Below, one piece after another: positions 36,550 to 45,416 of a stretch of DNA of 56,732 bases. The stretch is from Acidobacteria bacterium Ga0074141. GTDB lineage: Bacteria > Acidobacteriota > Blastocatellia > Pyrinomonadales > Pyrinomonadaceae. The stretch lies in the NCBI GenBank assembly GCA_001464665.1, contig LNDP01000018.1, positions 1 to 56,732 on the forward strand, in the 5' to 3' direction. Below the pieces are notes generated by a model. It was not told the origin of the DNA. It was given only the letters and a program-made list of their open reading frames with translations, and did no database searches. How positions within the stretch are numbered: position 1 is the first letter of the stretch; each line of letters starts with the position of its first letter. The translations under genes were made by a program, and so were the position numbers.

Positions 36550-36960
36550 CTATTCGCTTTCATCAAAAACTCGCCCGACCGGCGTCCGCCCATCGGCATC
36601 GTAATGCTCTGGTTCGGGTTTCGGGTCAAGCAGGTTGCGTTCGAGCCGGCCTTCAAAGTGAGCCAGAAATTGCCTAACATTTCTTTTGTTCACGCCCCAA
36701 TCAAACACCTGGGGAGCATGGCAGCTGCTTTCGACACGAATCAATCCTCCCTCTGGAAAAGAGACCGAGATCGTTTCACCCCACGAATCGAAGCTGCCTC
36801 CCTTTTTCACCTCGAAGCCGCCGGCAGGTGATTCGAAATATATCCAACCAAGTTGTTCAAAAGCGTAAGCCACAGCATCGCGTGCCGTACCTCGCGAAGC
36901 GCCGGGAAATTCGACGGTCTCGCTATATTTTGCGGGAAATCCAAACGCCATGCCGAGCAT
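36550..36960 (-). CDS. Protein of unknown function
   Basis: About 136 residues from the ATG at 36960; a second ATG at 36951 ([15 protein letters not shown]) is equally possible, and neither has a strong ribosome site. It is soluble, with a beta-rich front half ([37 protein letters not shown]) and a Cys/His segment near the middle ([14 protein letters not shown]). The back half is charged. I do not recognise the family. It is divergent from the radical SAM gene. Confidence 0.6.
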   Translation of the reverse strand: MLGMAFGFPAKYSETVEFPGASRGTARDAVAYAFEQLGWIYFESPAGGFEVKKGGSFDSWGETISVSFPEGGLIRVESSCHAPQVFDWGVNKRNVRQFLAHFEGRLERNLLDPKPEPEHYDADGRTPVGRVFDESE

Positions 36961-37092
36961 TATACATGCGTTCGAATGCAACGCGGAGTCGATTTCTCTC
37001 GACTCGAACGATCGCCCCGCGAGTGTAATTCTTTTGTGACAGTGGAAGAAAACTCTTGTCAAAATCCGAGCTACGGCATAAGGTTAAGTATC

Positions 37093-38583
37093 ATGAAAGT
37101 TCTGCTTGTGTATCCTGAGTTTCCGGACACCTACTGGAGTTTCCGGCACGCGCTCAAGTTTGAAGGCAAGCAGGCAGCCTTTCCCCCGCTCGGCCTGCTT
37201 ACTGTTTCCGCCATGCTGCCCGACGACTGGGAGCGTCGGCTCGTCGATATGAACGTCGAGGAGCTTTGGCCCGATGCGATCGAATGGGCGGACATGGTTT
37301 TCGTCAGCGCGATGATCGTGCAGAACGTCTCGCTCGAGGCGGTCGTTAAGCTCTGTCGCAGCATGGGCAAGAAAGTGGTCGTCGGCGGCCCGTATGTTTC
37401 AACATCCTCGGAGCGACTGCCGGATGCCGACCACATCTTCATCGGTGAAGCGGAAACGACCTTGCCCGAATTCATCAACGACCTCGAACTCGGCATCGCC
37501 CGCAAGATCTACGAGGCCGACGAGCGCCCGTCGCTCGCCGCCACGCCCGTGCCCGACCTCTCGCTGCTCGATATGCGGCATTACAGCGCGATGAATCTGC
37601 AGTATTCCCGCGGCTGCCCGTTCAACTGCGAGTTTTGCGATATCATCGAGATCTATGGCCGCGTGCCTCGCACTAAGACAAATGAGCAAATGCTCGCCGA
37701 GCTCGACGCCCTAAGGGCGGCCGGTTGGCGCGGCTTGGTCTTTATTGTTGACGACAATTTTATCGGGAACAAGAAGAACGTCCGGCTGCTGATGCCCGAC
37801 CTGATCGAATGGTCGCGGGCGAACGAGCACCCATTTTCATTCATCACCGAGGCCAGCGTAAACCTCGCAGAGGACGACGCATTGCTGCAGCAGATGAAAG
37901 ATGCCGGCTTCCGCCGCGTCTTTCTTGGCATTGAAACACCGGTCGAAGAAAGCCTTAAGGCGGCGCAGAAAGGGCAGAACACCCGCCGCGACCTGCTCGG
38001 CTCGATCCACAAGATTCAGAGCTACGGAATGGAAGTGATGGCCGGTTTTATCGTCGGCTTTGATAGCGACCCGGACGACATCTTTGATCTTCAGGTCAAT
38101 TTTATCCGCGAGAGCGGCATTCCGCTGGCGATGGTCGGGCTGCTCACCGCCCTTCCGGACACACAGCTTTGGCGGCGGCTTGAAAAGGAAGGCAGATTGC
38201 TCGACGTAAGCACCGGGAACAACACCGACTGCACAATGAACTTTGTCCCCAAGATCGAGATGGCCACGCTCATCGAGGGCTACAAAAACATCCTGCGGAA
38301 CATTTACAGCCCGCGAGAGTTTTACCGCCGGTCGCTCGATTGCCTTTCGCGTTTTCACAAGGACCGCATCGAGCCGCGGTCTTCCACCATCGGCGAGGAC
38401 CTCCGCGCCTTTTCCAAGCTGATCCTAACTCTAGGCGTCCGCGACCGCGCCCGGCTCCAATTCTGGGACTACTTCCTCAAGCTCTTCCTCCACCACCGGT
38501 CAAACATCGCCCACGGCCTGACCCTCGCCGCAATGGGCTACCACTTCCGCCAGATCACCGAAAAATACTCCAACCAAACCTGA
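37093..38583 (+). CDS. B12-binding radical SAM protein (DUF4070/HpnR-like)
   Basis: A 496-residue protein. The N-terminal 140 residues form a cobalamin-binding domain ([52 protein letters not shown]). The radical SAM core carries the [4Fe-4S] motif [11 protein letters not shown] with Cys175, Cys179 and Cys182. A helical C-terminal domain (about 370-490) resembles DUF4070. Proteins of this layout include the hopanoid C-3 methylase HpnR and several lipid-modifying enzymes. Methyl transfer to, or C-C bond formation in, a lipid is possible but not shown. An upstream in-frame extension reaches 36853 but covers the divergent gene; the ATG at 37093 matches the family start. Confidence 0.9.
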   Translation: MKVLLVYPEFPDTYWSFRHALKFEGKQAAFPPLGLLTVSAMLPDDWERRLVDMNVEELWPDAIEWADMVFVSAMIVQNVSLEAVVKLCRSMGKKVVVGGPYVSTSSERLPDADHIFIGEAETTLPEFINDLELGIARKIYEADERPSLAATPVPDLSLLDMRHYSAMNLQYSRGCPFNCEFCDIIEIYGRVPRTKTNEQMLAELDALRAAGWRGLVFIVDDNFIGNKKNVRLLMPDLIEWSRANEHPFSFITEASVNLAEDDALLQQMKDAGFRRVFLGIETPVEESLKAAQKGQNTRRDLLGSIHKIQSYGMEVMAGFIVGFDSDPDDIFDLQVNFIRESGIPLAMVGLLTALPDTQLWRRLEKEGRLLDVSTGNNTDCTMNFVPKIEMATLIEGYKNILRNIYSPREFYRRSLDCLSRFHKDRIEPRSSTIGEDLRAFSKLILTLGVRDRARLQFWDYFLKLFLHHRSNIAHGLTLAAMGYHFRQITEKYSNQT

Positions 38584-38664
38584 CCGGGTTTTGGAGATAT
38601 TCTATTGGCCCTTGTCCGAGATATTTGCAAACCCAGCGGCCAGAGTTTAAACTTCTCCCTGCGT

Positions 38665-38741
38665 GCACCCGTAGCTCAGCTGGATAGAGTATCTGACTTC
38701 GAATCAGAGGGTCGCAAGTTCGAATCTTGCCGGGTGTACCA
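38665..38741 (+). tRNA. tRNA-Arg (anticodon UCG)
   Basis: A 77-nt cloverleaf: the acceptor strands GCACCCG and CGGGTGT pair (the first pair is G-U), the D arm is AGCTCAGCTGGATAGAG, the anticodon arm TCTGA-CTTCGAA-TCAGA carries TCG, and the T arm is CAAGTTCGAATCTTG. An encoded CCA ends the gene. It reads CGA-type Arg codons. Confidence 0.95.
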
Positions 38742-38810
38742 TTTCAATTCTGTGTTTGGTCTTGGGATTTCGGTCTTTGGTTTTTGGGCTTTGATCGTAC
38801 GCAACCACCG

Positions 38811-38880
38811 ACTTCTGGCTTCTGGCTTCTGACTTCTGGCTTCTGACTTCTGACTTCTGACTTCTAAATTCTGACTTCTC
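38811..38880. repeat. Heptamer tandem array (ACTTCTG/GCTTCTG)
   Basis: About ten imperfect copies of a 7-bp unit, (A/G)CTTCTG, occupy the gap between the tRNA and the M15-like gene. A shorter array of the same unit occurs at 56578-56612. Confidence 0.9.
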
Positions 38881-38883
38881 TCC

Positions 38884-39828
38884 TCAAACATCCGGAACCC
38901 AAAAGGTCCGTCCCGAATCGGTGATCTTTTTCAGCCCGAGGGCCGGGAGTTCGGCTTCTTTTACGCCGAGGTACGTGAAGTGCGGCAGGTCGGAGGCGAC
39001 GGTTTGGAACCAGCCGTTTTCGTTTAGGATGCTGCGGACTTGCGGGTTGTCAAATTCTTTTACGTCAAAGGCCAGCAGCGAAAGGTGCTGCGAGGTTCCG
39101 GGCGGGGCCACCGAGTAGATGATCGATTTCGAAAGGTCCTTGGCGAAATAGATGCCCTGCTCTTCGAGGCGGAGCACTTCCTTGACCTGTTCAAATGTTG
39201 AAAGTCCTTTGAGCCGATCGGCGTCCACCTTTGTCATTCGGCCTTTCCCGACCCAATGAACAAGTGCGGGATCGACGCGGCTCTTCCAGAGCCCGACCGT
39301 TTCGTTATAGGTCCGCTTTGCCGAGTCTGCTCCTCGCGGGCTGATCGTCAGCCCCTTAGCCTTTGCCTGCTCGATGGCGGAGCGGAGCGCGTCCATCGCC
39401 GCGGCCTGGAGTGTAAGCTGAAAACCGCCTATTGAGGCGGTCGAGGTCCGCATTGTTCCCTGAAATGCCGCGACCTCCGGTTCATCGCGGAAGACGACCT
39501 TGAGCGGCACGGCGGCCCCGCCGCGGGCAACGAAGACCGAGCCGTACTCCCGAAGCAGCTTGCGCCCTACGTCATCCGTCGGCTGTTCAAAATCCGCGGG
39601 CAGGTTCGCCGTAAATCCCTTTTTCTCAAGCATTTCCGTGTTGCTGTTCGCCGATGACGTGCGGTTCGTGCTAACCGCGTTCGTCCCGTTCGTATTTGAG
39701 AAATTTATCGGCCGGTTGTCGCGGTTGATCGGGCCTTCGGGGCTTCGCGCCGTCGGGCTTGTCCAGCAACCAGCCGCCGCCGCGGCCACCGCGACGATAC
39801 TCAAACGCAAATAGTGCATTGCCATCAT
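38884..39828 (-). CDS. M15/VanY-like metallopeptidase homologue, lipoprotein
   Basis: A 314-residue predicted lipoprotein (lipobox AAAGC, Cys21) with a Ser/Thr/Asn-rich linker, then a domain with SQHLSLLAFDV and SDLPHFTYLG. His248, Asp255 and His283 fit the zinc ligands of the M15 (VanY/DacY) D-Ala-D-Ala carboxypeptidases. Asp280 occupies the usual catalytic Glu position of ExxH. It is about 40% identical by eye to the neighbouring paralogue, with which it overlaps by ATGA. Other conserved blocks are AFQGTMRTSTASIGGFQLTLQAAAMDAL and TISPRGADSAKRTYNETVGLWKSR. Peptidoglycan or peptide hydrolysis is likely, but substitution of Glu by Asp may change the activity. It is the last gene of the long minus-strand hut run. 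Confidence 0.7.
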   Translation of the reverse strand: MMAMHYLRLSIVAVAAAAAGCWTSPTARSPEGPINRDNRPINFSNTNGTNAVSTNRTSSANSNTEMLEKKGFTANLPADFEQPTDDVGRKLLREYGSVFVARGGAAVPLKVVFRDEPEVAAFQGTMRTSTASIGGFQLTLQAAAMDALRSAIEQAKAKGLTISPRGADSAKRTYNETVGLWKSRVDPALVHWVGKGRMTKVDADRLKGLSTFEQVKEVLRLEEQGIYFAKDLSKSIIYSVAPPGTSQHLSLLAFDVKEFDNPQVRSILNENGWFQTVASDLPHFTYLGVKEAELPALGLKKITDSGRTFWVPDV

Positions 39829-40685
39829 CTCTCAAAATTCGGGATCCAGAACTTGAAGCCTTCTTTCTCAGCGGCGATCAGCCCGCGCTTCGGAAGCTCG
39901 TCCTCATCGAGCCCAAGATATGTGAAATGCGGCGTGTCGTCAATGATGGTCTGGAACCAGCCGTGTTGGTTGAGTATCGCCCGGACGTCCTTGTTTGCAA
40001 ATTCGGCGACGTCGAGTGCCAGCATTGAAAGATGCTGCGAAGTGCCCGGAGCCGCGACCGATGAGAATATCGAACGGTTGAACCCGGTCGAAAACCAGAT
40101 CGAATCTTTCTCCCATTCGATCACCTGGGCGACCTGATCGGTCGTTTCCATCTTCGCGGCGAGCTCGGCATCCTCAGGCTTGATCTTGCCGCGGGCTGTC
40201 CAGTGCCTAAGTGCCGGGTCGAAACGCGACTTCCAAATTCGGAACGTGTCCGCATAGCTCCGCTTGGCTGCAGAGGCACCGCGGGGAGTTATCGTAAGCT
40301 TGCGTTTCGCCGCCGCGGCCCGGGCTTTGTCGAGTGCATCCATCGCGGCAGACTGTAGTTCGATCGTCCGGCCGCCGATGGTCGCTGTCCGCGATTTGAC
40401 CGTACCCTGAAACGCCGAAACTTCTTCCTCATTAGCAAAGACACAATTGGTCGGAAACCGCACCTCCGACGCCGCGATGAACATCGCACCGTAGTCCTTA
40501 AAGACACGCCGGGCGACGACGTTCGTATCTATTGCACAAATATCCTCGAGCTTCAGCTTCTTTGCACCGAGCCGCTTCTCGACCACCGGCCGAAAATCGA
40601 TCGGCCCGTTCTTCTGGGCAAATGCAGAGCCCGCGAACAGCGAAAGAGCGAATAATGCGACAAGTGAGGTTTTCGTAATTTTCAT
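39825..40685 (-). CDS. M15/VanY-like metallopeptidase homologue, secreted
   Basis: A 286-residue paralogue of the next gene, with a cleavable signal peptide (MKITKTSLVALFALSLFAG...AFAQ) instead of a lipobox. The putative metal site is His218 (GTSQHLSMLALDV), Asp225 and His253 in DDTPHFTYLG, with Asp250 in place of Glu. Its other conserved block is AFQGTVKSRTATIGGRTIEL. The two paralogues probably arose by tandem duplication. It lies 6 bp downstream of hutH, so it is read with the histidine genes. The exported pair could release peptides or amino acids feeding the permease, which is inference. Confidence 0.7.
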   Translation of the reverse strand: MKITKTSLVALFALSLFAGSAFAQKNGPIDFRPVVEKRLGAKKLKLEDICAIDTNVVARRVFKDYGAMFIAASEVRFPTNCVFANEEEVSAFQGTVKSRTATIGGRTIELQSAAMDALDKARAAAAKRKLTITPRGASAAKRSYADTFRIWKSRFDPALRHWTARGKIKPEDAELAAKMETTDQVAQVIEWEKDSIWFSTGFNRSIFSSVAAPGTSQHLSMLALDVAEFANKDVRAILNQHGWFQTIIDDTPHFTYLGLDEDELPKRGLIAAEKEGFKFWIPNFER

Positions 40686-40691
40686 TTCAGA

Positions 40692-42251
40692 TCAATCGTT
40701 TCTACGGGAAACAAATTCGCGGACGACCGATAAGACCTCGTCCATATGGCCCTTCATATACTCGTCCTTTCGGATGAAAGGCACTCGCCGCCGGATGCCT
40801 TCATAGATCTCCTGCGTGCCGTCGCCGAGCCGCTTTTCTTCGCCGATCTGCACCTTTCGGAGATCGACACCCTGTGCCGCGCAGAAAAGCTCGATCGAGA
40901 GAATATTTGCCAGGTTCTCGGCAACCTGCCGCATTTTCAAAGCGGCCGTCGCACCCATCGAGACGTGGTCCTCGACGTTTGCCGAGCTCGGTATCGTATC
41001 GACACTCGCCGGATGCGCCAGCACCTTGTTCTCCGTGCAGAGAGCGGCGGCCGTGTATTGGACGATCATAAAGCCCGAGTTCAAACCGCCGTTCTCCGTC
41101 AAAAATGCCGGCAGGACATGAGCATTCGAAGATTCATCCGTCAGCCGCATCACCCGCCGCTCTGAGATATTTCCTAGTTCCGCAAGCGCGATCGTCAGGT
41201 AATCGAACGCCAAAGCCAGCGGCTCGCCGTGGAAGTTCCCGCCTGAGATCACTTCGATGTTTTGAGTACCGCCTTCAGGCGGCTCCGACACAAATATCAG
41301 CGGATTATCTGTCACCGAATTCAGCTCGATCTTGAGCAGCCATTCGGCATAAGCGACCGCGTCGCGGCACGCACCGTGGACCTGCGGGATGCAGCGGAGC
41401 GTGTAGGCGTCCTGCACATTTGCCGGGTCAAACCCGCGGACAAACTCGCTTCCCTCCAGATGCTTGCGGAGGCTGCGGGCCGTATCTATCTGCCGCGGAT
41501 GCGGGCGAAGAGCGTGGATCCGTTCATCAAAGGCCGAGACAGTTCCATGCAAGGCCTCAAGGCTCAGACAGCCCGCGACGTCGGCGAGGTCCGCGAGGCG
41601 GATCGCCTTTGCGGTCTCGAGCACGCCGACAGCGGTCATCACGGTCGTGCCGTTGGTCAGGGCAAGCCCCTCTTTTGCTTTGAGCGAGACCGGGGAAAGC
41701 CCGGCTTGGTTCAAAGCCTCGGCAGCGGACATCACCTCGCCGCGAAATTCCGCACGGCCCTCGCCGATCAATACGCACGCGAAATGCGCAAGCGGCGCGA
41801 GGTCGCCGCTTGCGCCCAAGCTTCCCTTTTCCGGGATCACCGGATGCACGCCGCGGTTGAGGCACTCAAGAATAAGCTCGAGCGTCTCAAGCCGAATGCC
41901 CGAAAAACCGCGGGCAAGCGTGTTCGCCCGGATCAGCATTATCGCCCGGACCGTCGGCACGTCAAACGCATCGCCGACGCCGACCGCGTGACTTAAAACA
42001 ATATTTCGCTGCAGTTCTTCGACCTGCTCGCGGCCGATGATCTTGTCCTTAAATGCTCCAAAGCCGGTGGTGATACCGTAGGCCACCTCGCCGCGTTCGA
42101 GCAATTCATCGACCGCCGCCGCCGCCCGATTGACATTCGCCTTCGCCCGCTCATCAAGCTCAACACGCGGCTCGCCCGGCCGCCCATAGGCAACCGCCAG
42201 CACCTGTTCGAACGTCAGGCTTTCGCCATTTATTGCGATCTCACTTATCAC
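40692..42251 (-). CDS. hutH: Histidine ammonia-lyase
   Basis: First step of histidine catabolism, giving urocanate and ammonia. The 519-residue product has the self-forming MIO cofactor tripeptide Ala147-Ser148-Gly149 in KGSLGASGDLAPLAH and the active-site tyrosine segment AYGITTGFG (Tyr58). Length and the rest of the sequence match HutH (about 510). The start is a GTG 7 bp after the hutI stop. It is the third gene of the AhpD-like, hutI, hutH group. Confidence 0.97.
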   Translation of the reverse strand: MISEIAINGESLTFEQVLAVAYGRPGEPRVELDERAKANVNRAAAAVDELLERGEVAYGITTGFGAFKDKIIGREQVEELQRNIVLSHAVGVGDAFDVPTVRAIMLIRANTLARGFSGIRLETLELILECLNRGVHPVIPEKGSLGASGDLAPLAHFACVLIGEGRAEFRGEVMSAAEALNQAGLSPVSLKAKEGLALTNGTTVMTAVGVLETAKAIRLADLADVAGCLSLEALHGTVSAFDERIHALRPHPRQIDTARSLRKHLEGSEFVRGFDPANVQDAYTLRCIPQVHGACRDAVAYAEWLLKIELNSVTDNPLIFVSEPPEGGTQNIEVISGGNFHGEPLALAFDYLTIALAELGNISERRVMRLTDESSNAHVLPAFLTENGGLNSGFMIVQYTAAALCTENKVLAHPASVDTIPSSANVEDHVSMGATAALKMRQVAENLANILSIELFCAAQGVDLRKVQIGEEKRLGDGTQEIYEGIRRRVPFIRKDEYMKGHMDEVLSVVREFVSRRND

Positions 42252-42258
42252 CTAAAAC

Positions 42259-43542
42259 TTATCCCTTATTCCGTTTCGCCGGCCGCCCTTCGGCAAGCGT
42301 TTCAGCAATCAGTTTTCCCCCAAATTCATACATGAGCATTCGCCAATCGTGTGAATCAAGAATGTTCAGATCGGCTCGTTTGCCCGCCATGATCGACCCA
42401 TGCTTTTCACCGAGTCCGATGGCGTGGGCGGCGTTTATGGTTGCCGCGTTCAGAGCTTCGGCGGGCAAAAGTTTTTGGTAGCGGCAGGCAATTGCCATCG
42501 CCATTGGCTGCGATGGGCACGGTGCCGAGCCGGGGTTGTAGTCGGTCGTCAGGGCCACGGCACAGCCCGCGTCGATCATCTTCCTCGCCGGTGCAAATTG
42601 CGTTTTGCCGCCGTTGAAATTCTCCGTTGGGATGACAACTCCGACCGTTCCGCTTGCCGCAAGCAAGGCGATCTCTTCGTCAGAAATGGCGTCGAGGTGA
42701 TCTATCGAAATCGCATTACTTTCGACCCCGAGCCGCGAACCGCCGAGGTTTGTGAACTGATCAACGTGTGCCTTGAGCCGAAAGCCGAGACTCGCGGCCG
42801 CATCAAACATCCGCACCGCATGGCCAATATCAAATGCATTCCGCTCGCAAAAGATATCAGCAAAGAACGGCGTGCCTTCTGTGGCAAAGTGCGAGCCCGA
42901 ATACCATTCCCAAGCCCGCGGCAGCATCTCGCCGCAGATCAGCTCGACATAGCCGTCCGGGTCGTCTTTGAACTCCGGCGGAACCGCATGTGCCGCAAGA
43001 AAGGTCGGCACAATTTTGATCGAATGACGCTTGTCCAATGCTTCGATCACCCGCAGCATCTTCAGCTCCGTCTCGGTGTCGAGCCCGTAACCGGTCTTTA
43101 TCTCGCAGACGGTCGTGCCGCATGCGAGCATTTTATCGAGCCGGCCGAGTGCCGCGGCTATCAACTCCTCTTCCGAAGCAGCCCGCGTATTCCGGACGGT
43201 CGAGATTATCCCGCCGCCCGCGGCAAGGATATCGAGATATTCCGCCCCTTTGATCTTCAGTTCAAATTCATTCAGCCGGTCACCGGCATAGACGATATGC
43301 GTGTGCGGATCGACAAATCCCGGAACTACCGCCCGGCCTTCGGCGTCGATCAATTCAGCGGCCTTGTATTTTCCAAGGATCTCAGCCGATGTTCCGACGG
43401 CAGTAAAAACGCCGTTTTTGATCGCAACGGCACCATCGGCAATTATGCCGACGTCCTGCATCGCGGCCCCGCGTCTCGGCCCGCCCGGCGAGGCACAAGT
43501 GACAAGCTGACCGGCGTTGTGGATTATGAGGTCGTTGACCAT
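42259..43542 (-). CDS. hutI: Imidazolonepropionase
   Basis: Hydrolyses imidazolone-5-propionate to N-formimino-L-glutamate. The ATG at 43542 (TAATG overlap with the stop of the upstream AhpD-like gene) gives 427 residues. The amidohydrolase metal site appears as PGFVDPHTHIVYAGDRLNEFELK, and later conserved blocks (KAHVDQFTNLGGSRL, ALTTDYNPGSAPCPSQ) match HutI. Because its start overlaps the end of the upstream reading frame, hutI translation may depend on ribosomes reading through that gene's in-frame UGA. Confidence 0.97.
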   Translation of the reverse strand: MVNDLIIHNAGQLVTCASPGGPRRGAAMQDVGIIADGAVAIKNGVFTAVGTSAEILGKYKAAELIDAEGRAVVPGFVDPHTHIVYAGDRLNEFELKIKGAEYLDILAAGGGIISTVRNTRAASEEELIAAALGRLDKMLACGTTVCEIKTGYGLDTETELKMLRVIEALDKRHSIKIVPTFLAAHAVPPEFKDDPDGYVELICGEMLPRAWEWYSGSHFATEGTPFFADIFCERNAFDIGHAVRMFDAAASLGFRLKAHVDQFTNLGGSRLGVESNAISIDHLDAISDEEIALLAASGTVGVVIPTENFNGGKTQFAPARKMIDAGCAVALTTDYNPGSAPCPSQPMAMAIACRYQKLLPAEALNAATINAAHAIGLGEKHGSIMAGKRADLNILDSHDWRMLMYEFGGKLIAETLAEGRPAKRNKG

Positions 43543-44114
43543 TAAAGCGTTTCGCGGCCGATGCCGAGCGCATCGGCAACGCGATTTATGTAGTTGAACC
43601 ACGAAGCGATCAGCGTTATCTGCAAGATCGCCGTGTCGTCAAAGCCGGCCGCCCGCAGCCTTTCGTGATATTCGGGCGTGATTTTGACAGCATCTTTCGT
43701 GAGTTGAACGACGTAGTCGAGCATTACGCGCTCGGCCTCGGTGATCGGCGCGGTCGTGTAGTCCTCGCGAAGTGCCTCGATCAACCCCTCTTCTAAAGTG
43801 ACGCGACGCAGAAACTCTGCGTGAGACTCCACTCAGTAAAAGCAGTCGTTCGTGTGCGAGACCATCGTCGCGATCATCTCGTGCTGCCGCCTTTCGAGCG
43901 GAAGCTCCGGCGACATCATCGCCGCAAACGCCGAGAACGAATGGAACAGCGCATCGGGAATAAGCGTGTGCGAATCAACGATCGATTCGTTGATCGAGCT
44001 CGCCGTCGGTGCGGGCGTCGCGTATTCCTGCGGATACGACATCCGCGTCTTCAACAGGATCTCTTGAAGCTTCGGGTCGGCGTCCTCAAATTTTATCGTT
44101 TTTATCCAGGCCAT
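43542..44114 (-). CDS. AhpD-like (CMD family) peroxidase-related selenoprotein, Sec94
   Basis: I read this as one 190-residue gene with a single in-frame UGA (43833-43835). The residues before it ([18 protein letters not shown]) and after it ([12 protein letters not shown]) continue without break in the AhpD/carboxymuconolactone-decarboxylase family, where the site is C-x-x-C followed by xxSHAEFLR. Here it is Cys91-Phe-Tyr-UGA94, so UGA replaces the second Cys and would encode selenocysteine. A hairpin resembling a bacterial SECIS starts 10 nt after the UGA. AhpD-like and CMD-domain selenoproteins are known in bacteria. The start ATG has AAGGG upstream and overlaps the permease 3' end by 29 bp. 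The alternative is a nonsense mutation, which is less likely because both halves are intact. Likely role: redox or peroxide defence. Confidence 0.85.
43806..43822 (-). promoter_or_regulatory. Bacterial SECIS-like hairpin after the UGA
   Basis: On the mRNA, ACGCAGA-GUU-UCUGCGU forms a perfect 7-bp stem with a GUU loop, starting 10 nt after the UGA. In E. coli fdhF the SECIS upper stem starts about 11 nt after the UGA, and its loop also contains GU. The sequence here encodes the conserved HAEFLR, so part of the pairing could be coincidental. Confidence 0.7.
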
Positions 44115-45408
44115 GTTTTCCCTTGAAAATGAAATGATAAACGGGAATGCCGAGCGAGACAACAACGAGCCCGATGGCAGTCTGCAGCGGATTACGCATT
44201 CCGACAAAAAGCAGGACCACGGCGGTCAGGGCAAGATACGCGATCAGCGGAAGCGGGAAGAGCGGCGTGCGGTAGCCTTCGGTCGGTAGGCGATGGACGC
44301 GAAACAAACCGGCGACCACGAAACCGATCGCCAAAATCACAACGAAAAAGAAGTAACCGAGGATCTCATTAAAACCGCCCGAGACGATCAAAATGGAAGC
44401 GAGAGCCATCTGGATCAGTATCGCCAGGTAAGGCGTCCCAAAACGCGGATGCAACTCGCCGACGCGGCGAAAGAACAGTCCGTCATTCGCCATCGCATAG
44501 TAAACGCGGGGCGAAACCAGCAGATAACCGAACAGCGTGCCGACGACGGAAACGCAGACAACTGCGGCAAACACAAGCCCGCCGACCTCGCCGAAGAGTG
44601 CCTGTCCGGCCAAGGCGGCAAAGGCCTCGTCGTTCGCGACGCTGGCCGTCGGTACGAGGTAAGCGAAGACGGCGCTTGTTGAGATGTAAATGATCGAAAG
44701 GCCAAGGATGCCGAGGATCAACGTTCGCGGCACGTTTCGCTGCGGGTCTTTGATCTCGCCCGAAATTCGGGTGACTTCCCACCAACCGGCGAAAGCAAAA
44801 AACGCCCCGACAAACCCGCCGGCCAATGCGCCGAAAACATCCGGTGGAGTGGAAAAGAACGGCGTGAGATTTGCCCAATCACCGCGGCCGCTGCCGAAAC
44901 CGAAAAGAACGATGAAGAGCAAAGTGCCGACCTTGATGAACGTAAGGGCCTTGAGAAACCCCGCCCCGACGCTGGTGCCAATGATCGTTATCAGCCCGAT
45001 CGAAAGGACCGTAGTGATCGCAACAATGGTTTGCTCCGTCGGCGAAAGCTCAAAGATGAAGCTCGCGTATGAAGCAAATCCGACGCCGAAGATCGCCGTC
45101 AGCCCCGGGTCAAGCACGAGCAAAACCATCCAGCCGTAAACGAACGCCGCCCCCTTGCCGTAAGCTTCGCGGAGATAAACATAGCTCCCGCCTGCTTCCG
45201 GAAACCGCGAGGCAAGCTCGGCATAGCAAAGCGCACCGCAGAGCGTCATCAGCCCGACCAATGCCCAGATGCCGAAAAGCCACGCCGGCGACCCCACCGA
45301 CTTCGCCATACCCGCCGGCACAAGAAAAATGCCGACGCCGATCACCTGCCCGATGATCACCGCAACCGCCGTCCACACCCCAAATTGTCGTTTTAGATCG
45401 TTGCTCAA
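44086..45408 (-). CDS. APC-family amino-acid permease
   Basis: A 440-residue inner-membrane permease with about 12 predicted helices. The family signature is GQVIGVGIFLVPAGMAKSVGSPAW near the start, followed by GALCYAELASRFPEAGGSYVYLREAYG. This places it in the APC superfamily (LAT/AAT-like amino-acid transporters). Histidine is the natural candidate substrate because it lies directly upstream of the AhpD-like, hutI and hutH genes. It starts 8 bp after the receptor stop with a TTG start, so translation is probably coupled. Confidence 0.9.
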   Translation of the reverse strand: MSNDLKRQFGVWTAVAVIIGQVIGVGIFLVPAGMAKSVGSPAWLFGIWALVGLMTLCGALCYAELASRFPEAGGSYVYLREAYGKGAAFVYGWMVLLVLDPGLTAIFGVGFASYASFIFELSPTEQTIVAITTVLSIGLITIIGTSVGAGFLKALTFIKVGTLLFIVLFGFGSGRGDWANLTPFFSTPPDVFGALAGGFVGAFFAFAGWWEVTRISGEIKDPQRNVPRTLILGILGLSIIYISTSAVFAYLVPTASVANDEAFAALAGQALFGEVGGLVFAAVVCVSVVGTLFGYLLVSPRVYYAMANDGLFFRRVGELHPRFGTPYLAILIQMALASILIVSGGFNEILGYFFFVVILAIGFVVAGLFRVHRLPTEGYRTPLFPLPLIAYLALTAVVLLFVGMRNPLQTAIGLVVVSLGIPVYHFIFKGKHGLDKNDKI

Positions 45409-45416
45409 GCTGATGG

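Noticed and set aside
36853-37092. Upstream extension of the radical SAM gene
   Set aside because: It overlaps the divergent gene, and the family starts at the MKVLLVYP segment at 37093.
38811-38880. CRISPR array
   Set aside because: The unit is 7 bp and contiguous with no spacers, and no cas genes are near.
42400-43545. 381-residue plus-strand reading frame opposite hutI
   Set aside because: Antisense shadow of a clear imidazolonepropionase; composition is typical of a shadow frame.
43542-44207. Two separate small genes, or a pseudogene, at the AhpD-like locus
   Set aside because: Both halves are intact, in the same frame, and separated only by a UGA at the Cys position, followed by a SECIS-like hairpin. 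A mutation cannot be excluded but is less likely.
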